DNA of 64,000 bases from Pseudomonas sp. Irchel 3A7 (GTDB lineage: Bacteria > Pseudomonadota > Gammaproteobacteria > Pseudomonadales > Pseudomonadaceae), in the NCBI RefSeq assembly GCF_900187565.1, contig NZ_FYED01000020.1:62001-126000 (forward strand), written 5' to 3'. Within the stretch, counting starts at the first letter, position 1, and the number at the start of each line of letters is the position of its first letter. The position numbers and the translations under genes are program-made. Shown here in pieces: positions 18,561 through 27,045 of the stretch. The notes below the pieces were generated by a model. It did no database searches and had not been told where the DNA came from. It worked only from the letters and a program-made list of their open reading frames with translations.

Positions 18561-19298
18561 TTACTCAGCTGCAGCTGCCGGAGCTTCTTCAACGAACACT
18601 TCGGTGCCGCCAGCAACGTTGTTGCGACCACGGATAACAGCGTCAGCCATCGAACCCATGTACAGCTGGATAGCGCGGATTGCGTCATCGTTGCCTGGGA
18701 TGATGTAGTCAACGCCTTCCGGGCTGCTGTTGGTATCGACTACGCCGATAACCGGGATGCCCAGCTTGTTGGCTTCGGTGATCGCGATGCGCTCGTGATC
18801 AACGTCGATAACGAACAGAGCGTCTGGCAGACCGCCCATGTCCTTGATACCACCCAGGGAACGATCCAGCTTTTCCAGGTCACGGGAGCGCATCAGCGCT
18901 TCTTTCTTGGTCAGCTTGGCGAAAGTACCGTCTTCGGCTTGTACTTCAAGGTCACGCAGACGCTTGATGGAAGCACGGATGGTTTTGAAGTTGGTCAGCA
19001 TGCCGCCCAACCAGCGGTGATCGACGTACGGCGAACCGCAACGTGCTGCTTCTTCAGCAACGATCTTGCCAGCGGAACGCTTGGTGCCGACGAACAGAAT
19101 CTTGTTTTTGCCCTGGGCCAGGCGTTCTACGAAAGTCAGAGCTTCGTTGAACATTGGCAGGGTTTTTTCAAGGTTGATGATGTGGATCTTGTTACGCGCG
19201 CCGAAAATGTATTTACCCATTTTCGGGTTCCAGTAACGGGTCTGGTGACCGAAGTGCACACCGGCCTTCAGCATATCGCGCATGTTGACTTGGGACAT
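18561..19298 (-). CDS. rpsB: 30S ribosomal protein S2
   Basis: S2 is a late-assembling protein of the small subunit and in enterics represses its own operon by binding the rpsB leader. The 245 residues include the typical N-terminus MSQVNMRDMLKAGVHFGHQTRYWNPKM and the DALFVIDVDHERIAITEANKLGIPVIGVVDTNSSPEGVDYIIPGNDD region is present. The RBS AAGGA sits before the ATG. It heads the long minus-strand block and is divergent from map. Confidence 0.98.
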   Translation of the reverse strand: MSQVNMRDMLKAGVHFGHQTRYWNPKMGKYIFGARNKIHIINLEKTLPMFNEALTFVERLAQGKNKILFVGTKRSAGKIVAEEAARCGSPYVDHRWLGGMLTNFKTIRASIKRLRDLEVQAEDGTFAKLTKKEALMRSRDLEKLDRSLGGIKDMGGLPDALFVIDVDHERIAITEANKLGIPVIGVVDTNSSPEGVDYIIPGNDDAIRAIQLYMGSMADAVIRGRNNVAGGTEVFVEEAPAAAAE

Positions 19299-19405
19299 GA
19301 TAGTTCCTTAATAAGTCGGGTTTGGCCTCCACGTATCCCAATGACCAACCAGCAGCATCAGCTGAAGGCACCCAGGTCATCGTGTCGACACGTGTGTGGA
19401 TTTAG

Positions 19406-19430
19406 GCTTTTCGGGGCATCCCCGGAAAGC
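19406..19430 (-). ncRNA. rpsB leader hairpin (candidate S2-responsive element)
   Basis: GCTTTTCGGGG and CCCCGGAAAGC pair over 11 positions (one G-U) around the loop CAT. It starts only a few bases after the predicted transcription start, so it would be the 5' end of the rpsB mRNA. The enteric rpsB leader is known to mediate repression by S2; assigning the same role here rests on position and structure only. Confidence 0.45.
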
Positions 19431-19435
19431 GGCGC

Positions 19436-19447
19436 ATTTTATATCAC
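19436..19447 (-). promoter_or_regulatory. Extended -10 promoter of rpsB
   Basis: The minus strand reads TGATATAAAATGCGCCGC: an extended -10 (TG-n-TATAAA) followed at once by a GC-rich discriminator. This pattern is known for gammaproteobacterial rpsB promoters and stringently controlled ribosomal genes. No strong -35 is visible, which fits an extended -10 promoter. Confidence 0.65.
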
Positions 19448-19669
19448 AGGGCAGGGAAAAACGGAACCCGGATTCTGAAATCCGGGCGGGCGTGGCATTC
19501 CGCCCCTTGGAATCGGCCCAGAATGCACCATTCTATAGAGAGAAGCGATGCACAGAGGCGCCGAATTGCGCCGAGCGTCTGTTAGAATCGCGTTTTTCAG
19601 GGCCGCGAAATTCGATCGCGCAACGCCCATTCCGTTTGTAAAGCGCCGCCTGGCGCAGAGAGAGCCTGT

Positions 19670-20452
19670 ATGACCGTCACCCTCAAAACCCCCGAGGACA
19701 TCGCAAAAATGCGCATCGCCGGCAAACTGGCCGCCGATGTGCTGGAAATGATCGCCGAACATGTCAAACCGGGCGTGACCACCGAAGAACTCGACCGCAT
19801 CTGCCACGATTATATTGTCAACGAGCAGAAGGCCATCCCTGCCCCTCTCAACTACAAGGGCTTCCCGAAGTCCATCTGCACCTCGATCAACCATGTGGTC
19901 TGCCATGGCATCCCGAACGAGAAACCGCTGAAGGATGGCGACACCCTGAACATCGACGTCACCGTCATCAAGGACGGTTACCACGGCGACACCAGCCGCA
20001 TGTTCCACGTCGGTACCGTACCGGTCTGGGCCGAACGCCTGTCGCAAGTGACCCAGGAATGCATGTACAAGGCCATTCAACTGGTCAAGCCGGGTTGCCG
20101 CCTGGGCGATATCGGCGAAGTGATCCAGAAACACGCCGAGAAGAACGGTTTCTCGGTGGTTCGCGAGTTCTGTGGCCACGGCATTGGTAAAGTCTTCCAC
20201 GAAGAACCGCAGATCCTGCACTACGGCCGCGCCGGCACCGGCATGGAACTGAAGGCCGGCATGACTTTCACCATCGAACCGATGATCAACCAGGGCCGCG
20301 CCGACACCAAGGTGCTGGGTGACGGCTGGACTGCGATCACCAAGGACCGCAAGCTGTCGGCACAATGGGAACACACCCTGCTGGTGACCGAGACCGGTTA
20401 CGAAATCTTCACCTTGCGCAGCGATGACACCATCCCGCGCGCATCGGCCTGA
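19670..20452 (+). CDS. map: Methionine aminopeptidase, type I
   Basis: MAP removes the initiator methionine from new proteins. The protein has 260 residues. The five metal ligands are all present: Asp in NIDVT, Asp in GYHGDTSRM, His in CGHGIGKVFHEEP, Glu in FTIEPM and Glu in QWEHTLLV. It reads away from rpsB, the standard arrangement, and is 42 bases from glnD. Confidence 0.98.
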   Translation: MTVTLKTPEDIAKMRIAGKLAADVLEMIAEHVKPGVTTEELDRICHDYIVNEQKAIPAPLNYKGFPKSICTSINHVVCHGIPNEKPLKDGDTLNIDVTVIKDGYHGDTSRMFHVGTVPVWAERLSQVTQECMYKAIQLVKPGCRLGDIGEVIQKHAEKNGFSVVREFCGHGIGKVFHEEPQILHYGRAGTGMELKAGMTFTIEPMINQGRADTKVLGDGWTAITKDRKLSAQWEHTLLVTETGYEIFTLRSDDTIPRASA

Positions 20453-20494
20453 TCCAACCGCACAGCTCCCAGCCCTATAGAGGAAAGCCAATCG

Positions 20495-23197
20495 ATGCCG
20501 CAGGTGGATCCCGAACTCTTCGACCGCGGCCAGTTCCAGGCTGAACTGGCCCTGAAGGCAAGCCCGATCGCGGCCTTCAAGAAGGCGATCCGCCAGGCCC
20601 GCGAGGTGCTCGACGGACGCTTTCGCAGCGGTCGGGACATTCGCCGGTTGATCGAGGATCGCGCCTGGTTCGTCGACAACATCCTGCAAAAGGCCTGGGA
20701 GCAGTTCAACTGGAGTGAAGACGCCGATATCGCACTGGTCGCCGTCGGCGGCTACGGTCGCGGCGAGCTGCATCCCTACTCCGACATCGATTTGCTGATC
20801 CTGCTGGACAGCGCCGACCATGAAGTCTTCCGCGATTCCATCGAGCGTTTTCTGACGCTGCTGTGGGACATCGGCCTGGAAGTCGGTCAGAGCGTGCGCT
20901 CGGTCGAAGAGTGCGCCGTCGAGGCCCGCGCCGACCTGACGGTGGTGACCAACCTGATGGAGAGCCGCACCATCACCGGGCCGGAGCACCTGCGCCAGCG
21001 CATGCTGGATGTCACCAGCACAGCGCACATGTGGCCGAGCAAGGACTTCTTCCTGGCCAAACGCGCGGAGCAGAAGGCCCGCCACCACAAGTACAACGAC
21101 ACCGAATACAACCTGGAACCCAACGTCAAAGGTTCGCCTGGCGGTCTGCGGGATATCCAGACGATTCTCTGGGTGGCCCGTCGCGAGTACGGCACCCTGA
21201 ACCTGCGGGCACTGGCGGGCGAAGGCTTCCTCGTGGAGAGCGAAAACGCCCTGCTGGCCTCCTCCCAGGAGTTTCTGTGGAAAGTGCGTTACGCCTTGCA
21301 CATGCTCGCCGGACGCGCCGAAGACCGCCTGCTGTTCGATCACCAGCGCACCATTGCCAAGCTGCTGGGATTCGAAGGTGACGACGCCAAACAGGCCGTC
21401 GAAAACTTCATGCAGCAGTATTATCGGGTGGTGATGAGCATTGCCCAGCTCAGTGACCTGATCATCCAGCACTTCGAGGAAGTCATCCTCGCGCCGGAAG
21501 ATGAGGCGCCGCCACAGCCGATCAACTCGCGATTCCAGTTGCACGATGGTTACATCGAGGCACGCAACGACAACGTGTTCCGCCGCACCCCGTTCGCCAT
21601 GCTGGAAATCTTTGTGCTGATGGCCCAGCAGCCGGAAATCAAAGGCGTGCGCGCCGACACCATTCGTCTGCTGCGGGAAAACCGCCACCTGATCGACGAC
21701 GATTTCCGCAACGACATCCGCAACACCAGCCTGTTCATCGAACTGTTCAAGTGCAAGATCGGCATCCACCGCAACCTGCGCCGGATGAACCGTTACGGCA
21801 TCCTCGGGCGCTATCTGCCGGAGTTCGGGTTCATCGTCGGACAGATGCAGCACGACCTGTTTCACATTTATACGGTCGATGCGCACACCCTGAACCTGAT
21901 CAAACACCTGCGTAAGTTGCAGTACACCCAGGTGTCGGAAAAATTCCCGCTGGCCAGCAAACTCATGGGCAAGCTACCCAAGCCCGAATTGATCTACCTG
22001 GCCGGCCTGTATCACGACATCGGCAAGGGCCGGCATGGCGACCACTCGGAAATCGGCGCCGTGGACGCCGAGGCGTTTTGCCAGCGTCACCAACTTCCCG
22101 TGTGGGACAGCCGCCTGATCGTCTGGCTGGTGCAAAACCATTTGCTGATGTCGACCACCGCCCAGCGCAAGGACTTGTCCGACCCGCAGGTGATCCACGA
22201 TTTCGCGCAGATCATCGGTGACGAAACCCACCTCGACTATCTGTACGTGCTGACCGTCGCCGACATCAACGCCACCAACCCGACGCTCTGGAACTCCTGG
22301 CGCGCCAGCCTGTTGCGTCAGCTCTACACCGAGACCAAACGCGCATTGCGACGCGGCCTGGAAAACCCGGTGGACCGCGAAGAGCAGATCCGCCAGACCC
22401 AAAGCGCCGCTCTGGACATCCTGGTGCGAGGCGGCACCGATCCGGACGATGTCGAGCAATTGTGGGCGCAGTTGGGTGACGACTACTTCCTGCGTCACAC
22501 CGCCGGCGACGTCGCCTGGCACACCGAAGCGATCCTCCAGCAACCCGCCGACGGCGGGCCGCTGGTACTGATCAAGGAAACCACGCAACGAGAATTCGAG
22601 GGTGGCACGCAGATTTTCATCTACGCGCCGGACCAGCACGACTTCTTCGCCGTGACCGTGGCCGCGATGGACCAGCTCAACCTGAACATCCACGATGCCC
22701 GGGTGATCACCTCCAGCAGCCAGTTCACCCTCGACACTTACATCGTGCTCGACACCGACGGCGACTCGATCGGCGATAATCCGGCGCGGGTCAAGCAGAT
22801 CCGCGATGGCCTGACCGAAGCCTTGCGCAACCCGGACGACTACCCGACGATCATCCAGCGACGGGTACCGCGCCAGCTCAAGCATTTCGCTTTCGCACCG
22901 CAGGTGACCATCCACAACGATGCGCAGCGCCCGGTGACGGTGCTGGAGCTGACAGCCCCCGACCGCCCTGGCCTGCTGGCGCGGATCGGCACGATCTTCC
23001 TGGAGTTCGACCTGTCGTTGCAGAACGCCAAGATCGCCACCCTCGGCGAACGCGTGGAAGACGTGTTCTTCATCACCGATGCCAACAATCAACCGCTGTC
23101 CGATCCGCTGCTGTGCAGCCGCCTGCAGGATGCGATCGTTGAACAACTGAGCGTCAACCAGGAACCCGATATCAAACTGTCGCGCATCAGTATCTGA
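20495..23197 (+). CDS. glnD: PII uridylyltransferase/uridylyl-removing enzyme
   Basis: GlnD senses glutamine and adds or removes UMP on PII proteins, controlling nitrogen metabolism. The 900 residues hold, in order, a nucleotidyltransferase domain with GGYGRGELHPYSDIDLLIL (about 85-103), an HD hydrolase domain with LYHDIGKGRHGDHSE (about 504-518) and two C-terminal ACT domains (about 710-790 and 815-895; VLELTAPDRPGLLARIG marks the second). RBS GAGGAAA. It is cotranscribed with map or nearly so. Confidence 0.98.
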   Translation: MPQVDPELFDRGQFQAELALKASPIAAFKKAIRQAREVLDGRFRSGRDIRRLIEDRAWFVDNILQKAWEQFNWSEDADIALVAVGGYGRGELHPYSDIDLLILLDSADHEVFRDSIERFLTLLWDIGLEVGQSVRSVEECAVEARADLTVVTNLMESRTITGPEHLRQRMLDVTSTAHMWPSKDFFLAKRAEQKARHHKYNDTEYNLEPNVKGSPGGLRDIQTILWVARREYGTLNLRALAGEGFLVESENALLASSQEFLWKVRYALHMLAGRAEDRLLFDHQRTIAKLLGFEGDDAKQAVENFMQQYYRVVMSIAQLSDLIIQHFEEVILAPEDEAPPQPINSRFQLHDGYIEARNDNVFRRTPFAMLEIFVLMAQQPEIKGVRADTIRLLRENRHLIDDDFRNDIRNTSLFIELFKCKIGIHRNLRRMNRYGILGRYLPEFGFIVGQMQHDLFHIYTVDAHTLNLIKHLRKLQYTQVSEKFPLASKLMGKLPKPELIYLAGLYHDIGKGRHGDHSEIGAVDAEAFCQRHQLPVWDSRLIVWLVQNHLLMSTTAQRKDLSDPQVIHDFAQIIGDETHLDYLYVLTVADINATNPTLWNSWRASLLRQLYTETKRALRRGLENPVDREEQIRQTQSAALDILVRGGTDPDDVEQLWAQLGDDYFLRHTAGDVAWHTEAILQQPADGGPLVLIKETTQREFEGGTQIFIYAPDQHDFFAVTVAAMDQLNLNIHDARVITSSSQFTLDTYIVLDTDGDSIGDNPARVKQIRDGLTEALRNPDDYPTIIQRRVPRQLKHFAFAPQVTIHNDAQRPVTVLELTAPDRPGLLARIGTIFLEFDLSLQNAKIATLGERVEDVFFITDANNQPLSDPLLCSRLQDAIVEQLSVNQEPDIKLSRISI

Positions 23198-23241
23198 ATC
23201 ACCCCCACTTCTCCATTGTGGGAATGGGCCTATTTACCCAA

Positions 23242-23330
23242 TGTGGGAGCGAGCCTGCTCGCGAAAGCGGTGGATCAGCACACTAGGATGTTGAACTGCC
23301 ACCCTCCTCGCGAGCAGGCTCGCTCCCACA
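23242..23330. repeat. REPIN (inverted REP pair)
   Basis: TGTGGGAGCGAGCCTGCTCG... and its inverse ...CGAGCAGGCTCGCTCCCACA flank about 40 bases. Each arm is itself palindromic (CGAGCctGCTCG). This is the standard Pseudomonas REP doublet. It fills most of the 187-base glnD-dapC gap and can fold into a long hairpin in RNA. Confidence 0.9.
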
Positions 23331-23384
23331 GTTTTGCGCCCGGACTGACACTCGAGCAAGCCCGCTCCCCTACAAGAGGCCCCC

Positions 23385-24584
23385 ATGAACAACGCTTTGT
23401 CCCAGCTCCAGCCCTACCCGTTCGAGAAACTCCGCGCCCTGCTCGGTAGCGTCACCCCCAACCCGGACAAACGCCCTATCGCGTTGTCCATTGGCGAGCC
23501 GAAGCACCGTTCGCCGAGCTTCGTCGCCGAAGCCCTGGCCAGTAATCTGGAAAAGATGGCGGTGTACCCGACCACCCTCGGCATTCCGGAGCTGCGCGAA
23601 GCCATTGCTGCCTGGTGTGAACGTCGTTTCAACGTCCCGAACGGCTGGATCGACCCGGCGCGCAACGTGCTGCCGGTCAATGGCACCCGTGAAGCCCTGT
23701 TCGCCTTCACCCAGACCGTGGTCAATCGTGGCGATGACGCGCTGGTGGTCAGCCCGAATCCGTTCTATCAAATCTACGAAGGGGCAGCCTTCCTCGCCGG
23801 GGCCAAGCCGCATTACCTGCCGTGCCTGGATGAAAACGGCTTCAACCCGGATTTCGATGCGGTGTCGCCGGACATCTGGAAGCGCTGCCAAATCCTGTTC
23901 CTGTGCTCGCCAGGCAACCCGACCGGCGCGTTGATCCCGGTCGAAACCCTGAAAAAACTGATCGCCCTGGCCGACGAACATGACTTCGTGATTGCCGCGG
24001 ACGAGTGCTACAGCGAACTGTACTTCGACGAACAAACCCCGCCGCCGGGCCTGCTCAGCGCCTGCGCGGAACTGGGCCGCAAGGACTTCAAGCGCTGCGT
24101 GGTGTTCCACAGCCTGTCCAAGCGCTCCAACCTGCCGGGCCTGCGTTCCGGTTTTGTTGCTGGCGATGCGGACATCCTCAAAGGCTTCCTGCTCTATCGC
24201 ACCTACCACGGCTGCGCGATGCCGGTTCAGACGCAACTGGCCAGCGTGGCGGCATGGAACGACGAAGTGCACGTGCGCGCCAACCGGGCACTGTATCGCG
24301 AGAAATTCGACGCCGTACTGGAAATCCTCAGCCCGGTCCTGGACGTACAACGCCCCGATGGCAGTTTCTACCTGTGGCCGAATGTGGCCGGTGACGATGC
24401 AGCCTTCTGCCGCGACCTGTTCGAGCAAGAGCATGTGACGGTGGTGCCGGGTTCTTACCTGTCCCGGGATGTGGATGGCGTCAATCCGGGTGCCGGGCGT
24501 GTGCGCATGGCGTTGGTCGCGCCGTTGGCCGAGTGCGTTGAAGCCGCCGAGCGGATTCGCGATTTCATCCAGCGCCGCCGATAA
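23385..24584 (+). CDS. dapC: Succinyldiaminopimelate transaminase
   Basis: DapC is a PLP enzyme that turns N-succinyl-2-amino-6-ketopimelate into N-succinyl-LL-2,6-diaminopimelate in lysine and peptidoglycan precursor synthesis. The 399-residue class I/II aminotransferase has the PLP lysine in HSLSKRSNLPGLRSGF, plus PVNGTREALFAF and FLCSPGNPTGALIP blocks. The specific name rests on its position between glnD and dapD, as in other pseudomonads. RBS AAGAGG. Confidence 0.92.
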   Translation: MNNALSQLQPYPFEKLRALLGSVTPNPDKRPIALSIGEPKHRSPSFVAEALASNLEKMAVYPTTLGIPELREAIAAWCERRFNVPNGWIDPARNVLPVNGTREALFAFTQTVVNRGDDALVVSPNPFYQIYEGAAFLAGAKPHYLPCLDENGFNPDFDAVSPDIWKRCQILFLCSPGNPTGALIPVETLKKLIALADEHDFVIAADECYSELYFDEQTPPPGLLSACAELGRKDFKRCVVFHSLSKRSNLPGLRSGFVAGDADILKGFLLYRTYHGCAMPVQTQLASVAAWNDEVHVRANRALYREKFDAVLEILSPVLDVQRPDGSFYLWPNVAGDDAAFCRDLFEQEHVTVVPGSYLSRDVDGVNPGAGRVRMALVAPLAECVEAAERIRDFIQRRR

Positions 24585-24593
24585 ATTCGGACC

Positions 24594-24693
24594 TGTAGGA
24601 GCGAGCTTGCTCGCGATGGACGTGAACGATAACGGGCGGCACCAGACACCCCGTGTCGTCCACACGTTCTTCGCGAGCAATCGAGCGTCTCCC
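24594..24693. repeat. REPIN, TGTAGGAG class, right arm decayed
   Basis: The left arm TGTAGGAGCGAGCTTGCTCG is intact. The inner part GCGGCACCAGACACCCCGTG matches the copy at 28099, and the right arm (TTCGCGAGCAATCGAGCGTC) has lost the perfect palindrome. It lies between dapC and the convergent antiporter gene and may also serve as their 3' hairpin. Confidence 0.8.
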
Positions 24694-24700
24694 GGCTGCT

Positions 24701-26362
24701 TTATTTCACCTGGCCAAGCTTGGCCTCGCTCAAATCCAGCTCCCCCAACACCTCACGCAACACGTCATCGCCAACCTGGTGCTGGCGGCTGAGGCTGTAC
24801 AACTCCAGGCGCTGCGCCCGCAGCGCCTTCAAGCGTAACCGCCGCTCCAGCAGATCCATCTGAAACGCCAGGGCCTGGGCTTCGGCAGAATCGTTGAACA
24901 CTTCCAGTTGATGGCGATACTCGGACATGATCCGCGCCTTGAGTTCGGCCGCCAGCGCCGCCTGAGTGGCGTCCTGCGGATTGACCTCTTCAGTTTCCAG
25001 CGCATGAATGGCGGCCTCGGCGGTCTTGCGCCAGGCGTCGCGCACTTCGTTGCGGCGTTTGTCGTCGGGGCTTTTCTCGATACCGCGCAGCAGCAACGGC
25101 AAGGCAATGCACGCGGCAATCAATGACAACAAAATCACCCCGGCGGCGATGAAGATCAGCAGGTCGCGCTCGGGAAATGCGCCGCCGCCCATGAGCATCG
25201 GCACCGACATCACACCCGCCAGCGTCACCGCACCTCGCACGCCACCGACGGTCAGCAACCAGCAGGAGCGCGCGCTCGGCACCCGGGTGATCTCGTCCTT
25301 GCCGCGCAAGCGCCGAACAAAAATGGACAGGCGCCAGATGCTTTGCACCCAGACAAACCGCAACACCAGCAACACCAGGAAAATCGCCAGCACATCCAGG
25401 CAGCGATAAAGCAGTGTCGGCCACAAGGAAGGTTCGTGACTGGCCACAGCCTTGATGATGTCCGGCAACTGCAGGCCCAGCAGCAGGAAGATCAAGCCGT
25501 TGAAGGCGAACTCCAGCAATGACCAAACGCTGCGATTGAGCAGACGGGTGTTGGTCTGGCGCGGCAGCAGATCGAGCCAGCTTTGCATCATGCCCGCCGC
25601 CACCGCCGACAGAATGCCCGACGCGCCCACGCGCTCGGCCAGAACGTAAGCGGCAAACGGTAGCAACAACATGAACACGACGTGGGTGGCCGGGTCATCC
25701 CAGCCGCGGGCAATCATCCACGAGCGCAAACGCCCGACCAGCCAGCTCAACGCCACACCGATGGCCAGGCCACCGACCGCCACCAGCACGAAGGTCACGC
25801 TGGCGTTGGCCAGCGAGAACACGCCGGTCACCGCCGCTGCCAGGGCGAACTTGAAGGTCACAAGGCCCGAGGCATCGTTCATCAACGCCTCGCCTTGCAG
25901 CATATGCATCAAGGGTGTCGGCAGGCGGTTCTGGGAGATCGCCGAAACCGCCACGGCATCCGTGGGCGACAACACCGCCGCCAGGGCAAACGCCACCGGC
26001 AACGGGATGTTCGGCAGCAACCAGTGAATGAAATACCCGGCACCGACCACGGTAAACAGCACCAAGCCCACCGCCAGCGTCAGGATCGGCCCGCGCAAAC
26101 GCCAGAATTCGCGCTTGGGCATGCGCCAGCCGTCGGAAAACAACAGCGGCGGCAGGAACAGAAAGAGAAACAACTCGGGATCCAGTGCCACATGCAGACC
26201 GAGCGTCGGCCAGGCGAGCAAGGCGCCAGCGGCAATCTGCACCAAGGGCAACGGCAGCGGAATCACCCGTCCGATCAGGCGCGAAACGCCAACCAACATG
26301 AGCATGATCAGGACGGTATAAGCGGTTTGCATAAAGCGGGGTTCCCGGAGAATCGACAGCAT
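24701..26362 (-). CDS. Monovalent cation:proton antiporter (CPA1/Na+-H+ exchanger family)
   Basis: An inner-membrane exchanger of Na+ or K+ for H+. The 553-residue protein has about 12 membrane helices in the first 410 residues. The family core motifs are present: FLFLPPLLFSDGWRM, LSPTDAVAVSAIS and GEALMNDASGLVTFK, the last two carrying the ion-site acidic residues. A soluble charged helical tail of about 130 residues follows and may be regulatory. An internal Met at residue 11 is an alternative start. The transported ion cannot be told from sequence. Confidence 0.9.
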   Translation of the reverse strand: MLSILREPRFMQTAYTVLIMLMLVGVSRLIGRVIPLPLPLVQIAAGALLAWPTLGLHVALDPELFLFLFLPPLLFSDGWRMPKREFWRLRGPILTLAVGLVLFTVVGAGYFIHWLLPNIPLPVAFALAAVLSPTDAVAVSAISQNRLPTPLMHMLQGEALMNDASGLVTFKFALAAAVTGVFSLANASVTFVLVAVGGLAIGVALSWLVGRLRSWMIARGWDDPATHVVFMLLLPFAAYVLAERVGASGILSAVAAGMMQSWLDLLPRQTNTRLLNRSVWSLLEFAFNGLIFLLLGLQLPDIIKAVASHEPSLWPTLLYRCLDVLAIFLVLLVLRFVWVQSIWRLSIFVRRLRGKDEITRVPSARSCWLLTVGGVRGAVTLAGVMSVPMLMGGGAFPERDLLIFIAAGVILLSLIAACIALPLLLRGIEKSPDDKRRNEVRDAWRKTAEAAIHALETEEVNPQDATQAALAAELKARIMSEYRHQLEVFNDSAEAQALAFQMDLLERRLRLKALRAQRLELYSLSRQHQVGDDVLREVLGELDLSEAKLGQVK

Positions 26363-26435
26363 TGAGGCGTCATATTAGCCGCTTAGACTGCGTACGACCC
26401 TTGCACCTATGTCGCAAGCGATCACCGTAGTCCCG

Positions 26436-26527
26436 GTGGGAGCGAGCCTGCTCGCGAAGGCGGACTGACATTCAACATCCTCTCTGTTGTTTTCCACACC
26501 GCTTTCGCGAGCAGGCTCGCTCCCACA
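26436..26527. repeat. REPIN (GAGCGAGCCTGCTC class)
   Basis: GTGGGAGCGAGCCTGCTCGCGAAGG and its inverse ending in GCTCCCACA flank about 40 unrelated bases. It lies in the 288-base divergent gap between the antiporter and arsC-like genes, upstream of the predicted promoter of the latter. Confidence 0.9.
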
Positions 26528-26599
26528 GGTACAGGGTCAGGTTTTATGCCATGGCACACATACAAACCCGACCACAGCCGCCGCGAAACCGTCCGGTCA

Positions 26600-26608
26600 T
26601 GGCATAAT
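26600..26608 (+). promoter_or_regulatory. Extended -10 promoter of the arsC-like gene
   Basis: TGGCATAAT is an extended -10 (TG-n-CATAAT) 43 bases before the chosen TTG start. No good -35 is seen. It places the transcript start after an in-frame ATG at 26546, which argues against that longer start. Confidence 0.4.
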
Positions 26609-26650
26609 CCGACACCTTTTTTCTCCAGCACCTGTAAAGGGGGCGATTCC

Positions 26651-27013
26651 TTGACCGTTTCAAGCAAAACGTTGCACCTTTTCGGCATCAAAGCCTGCGA
26701 CACCATGAAAAAGGCGCGCACCTGGCTCGATGAACACGCTGTCCGCTATGACTTTCATGATTACAAGGCGGTCGGTATCGACCGTGAACACCTGACCCAA
26801 TGGTGCAACGAGCACGGCTGGGAAGTGGTGTTGAACCGTGCAGGCACGACCTTTCGCAAGCTCGACGACGAACGCAAAGCCGATCTCGACCAGTCGAAAG
26901 CCATCGAACTGATGCTCGCACAACCTTCGATGATCAAGCGCCCGGTGCTCGATCTCGGTGAACGAACCCTGATTGGCTTCAAGCCAGATATCTACGCGGC
27001 AGCTCTGAAGTAA
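26651..27013 (+). CDS. ArsC/Spx-family reductase-like protein
   Basis: A thioredoxin-fold protein of the ArsC family (YffB-like), 120 residues from a TTG start. FGIKACDTMKKARTWLDEH has a single Cys in the CxxxxK-type motif instead of the CxxC of Spx, and FRKLDDERKADLDQSKAIELMLAQPSMIKRPVL is the typical C-terminal part with the substrate-site Arg-Pro. The TTG follows a G-rich stretch (AAAGGGGGCGATTCC). Extension to the ATG at 26546 would run through a likely promoter. In pseudomonads this family commonly sits just before dapD. True arsenate reduction is unlikely. Confidence 0.85.
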   Translation: MTVSSKTLHLFGIKACDTMKKARTWLDEHAVRYDFHDYKAVGIDREHLTQWCNEHGWEVVLNRAGTTFRKLDDERKADLDQSKAIELMLAQPSMIKRPVLDLGERTLIGFKPDIYAAALK

Positions 27014-27045
27014 GCGGCCCGTTTCAATTTGTTAGAGGTATCAAC

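Larger units (their letters stand above)
19299..19669. promoter_or_regulatory. Divergent rpsB/map control region
   Basis: This 371-base gap has no gene. On the minus strand it holds the rpsB promoter (near 19436-19447) and a leader of about 130 bases with an 11-bp hairpin (19406-19430) and the palindrome CGTGTCGACACG (19381-19392). A leader of this kind matches the position of the S2-responsive rpsB leader (t44) of enterics. Further upstream is another perfect hairpin (19467-19486). The plus strand must carry the map promoter; GTTAGAAT near 19580 is a possible -10. Confidence 0.6.

Noticed and set aside
19439..21907. Minus-strand open frame of 822 codons opposite map and glnD
   Set aside because: Antisense to two clear genes and crossing the rpsB promoter; no recognisable protein.
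26546..26650. Longer ATG start for the ArsC-like protein
   Set aside because: It would begin upstream of the likely extended -10 (26600-26608), and the added residues do not resemble the family.
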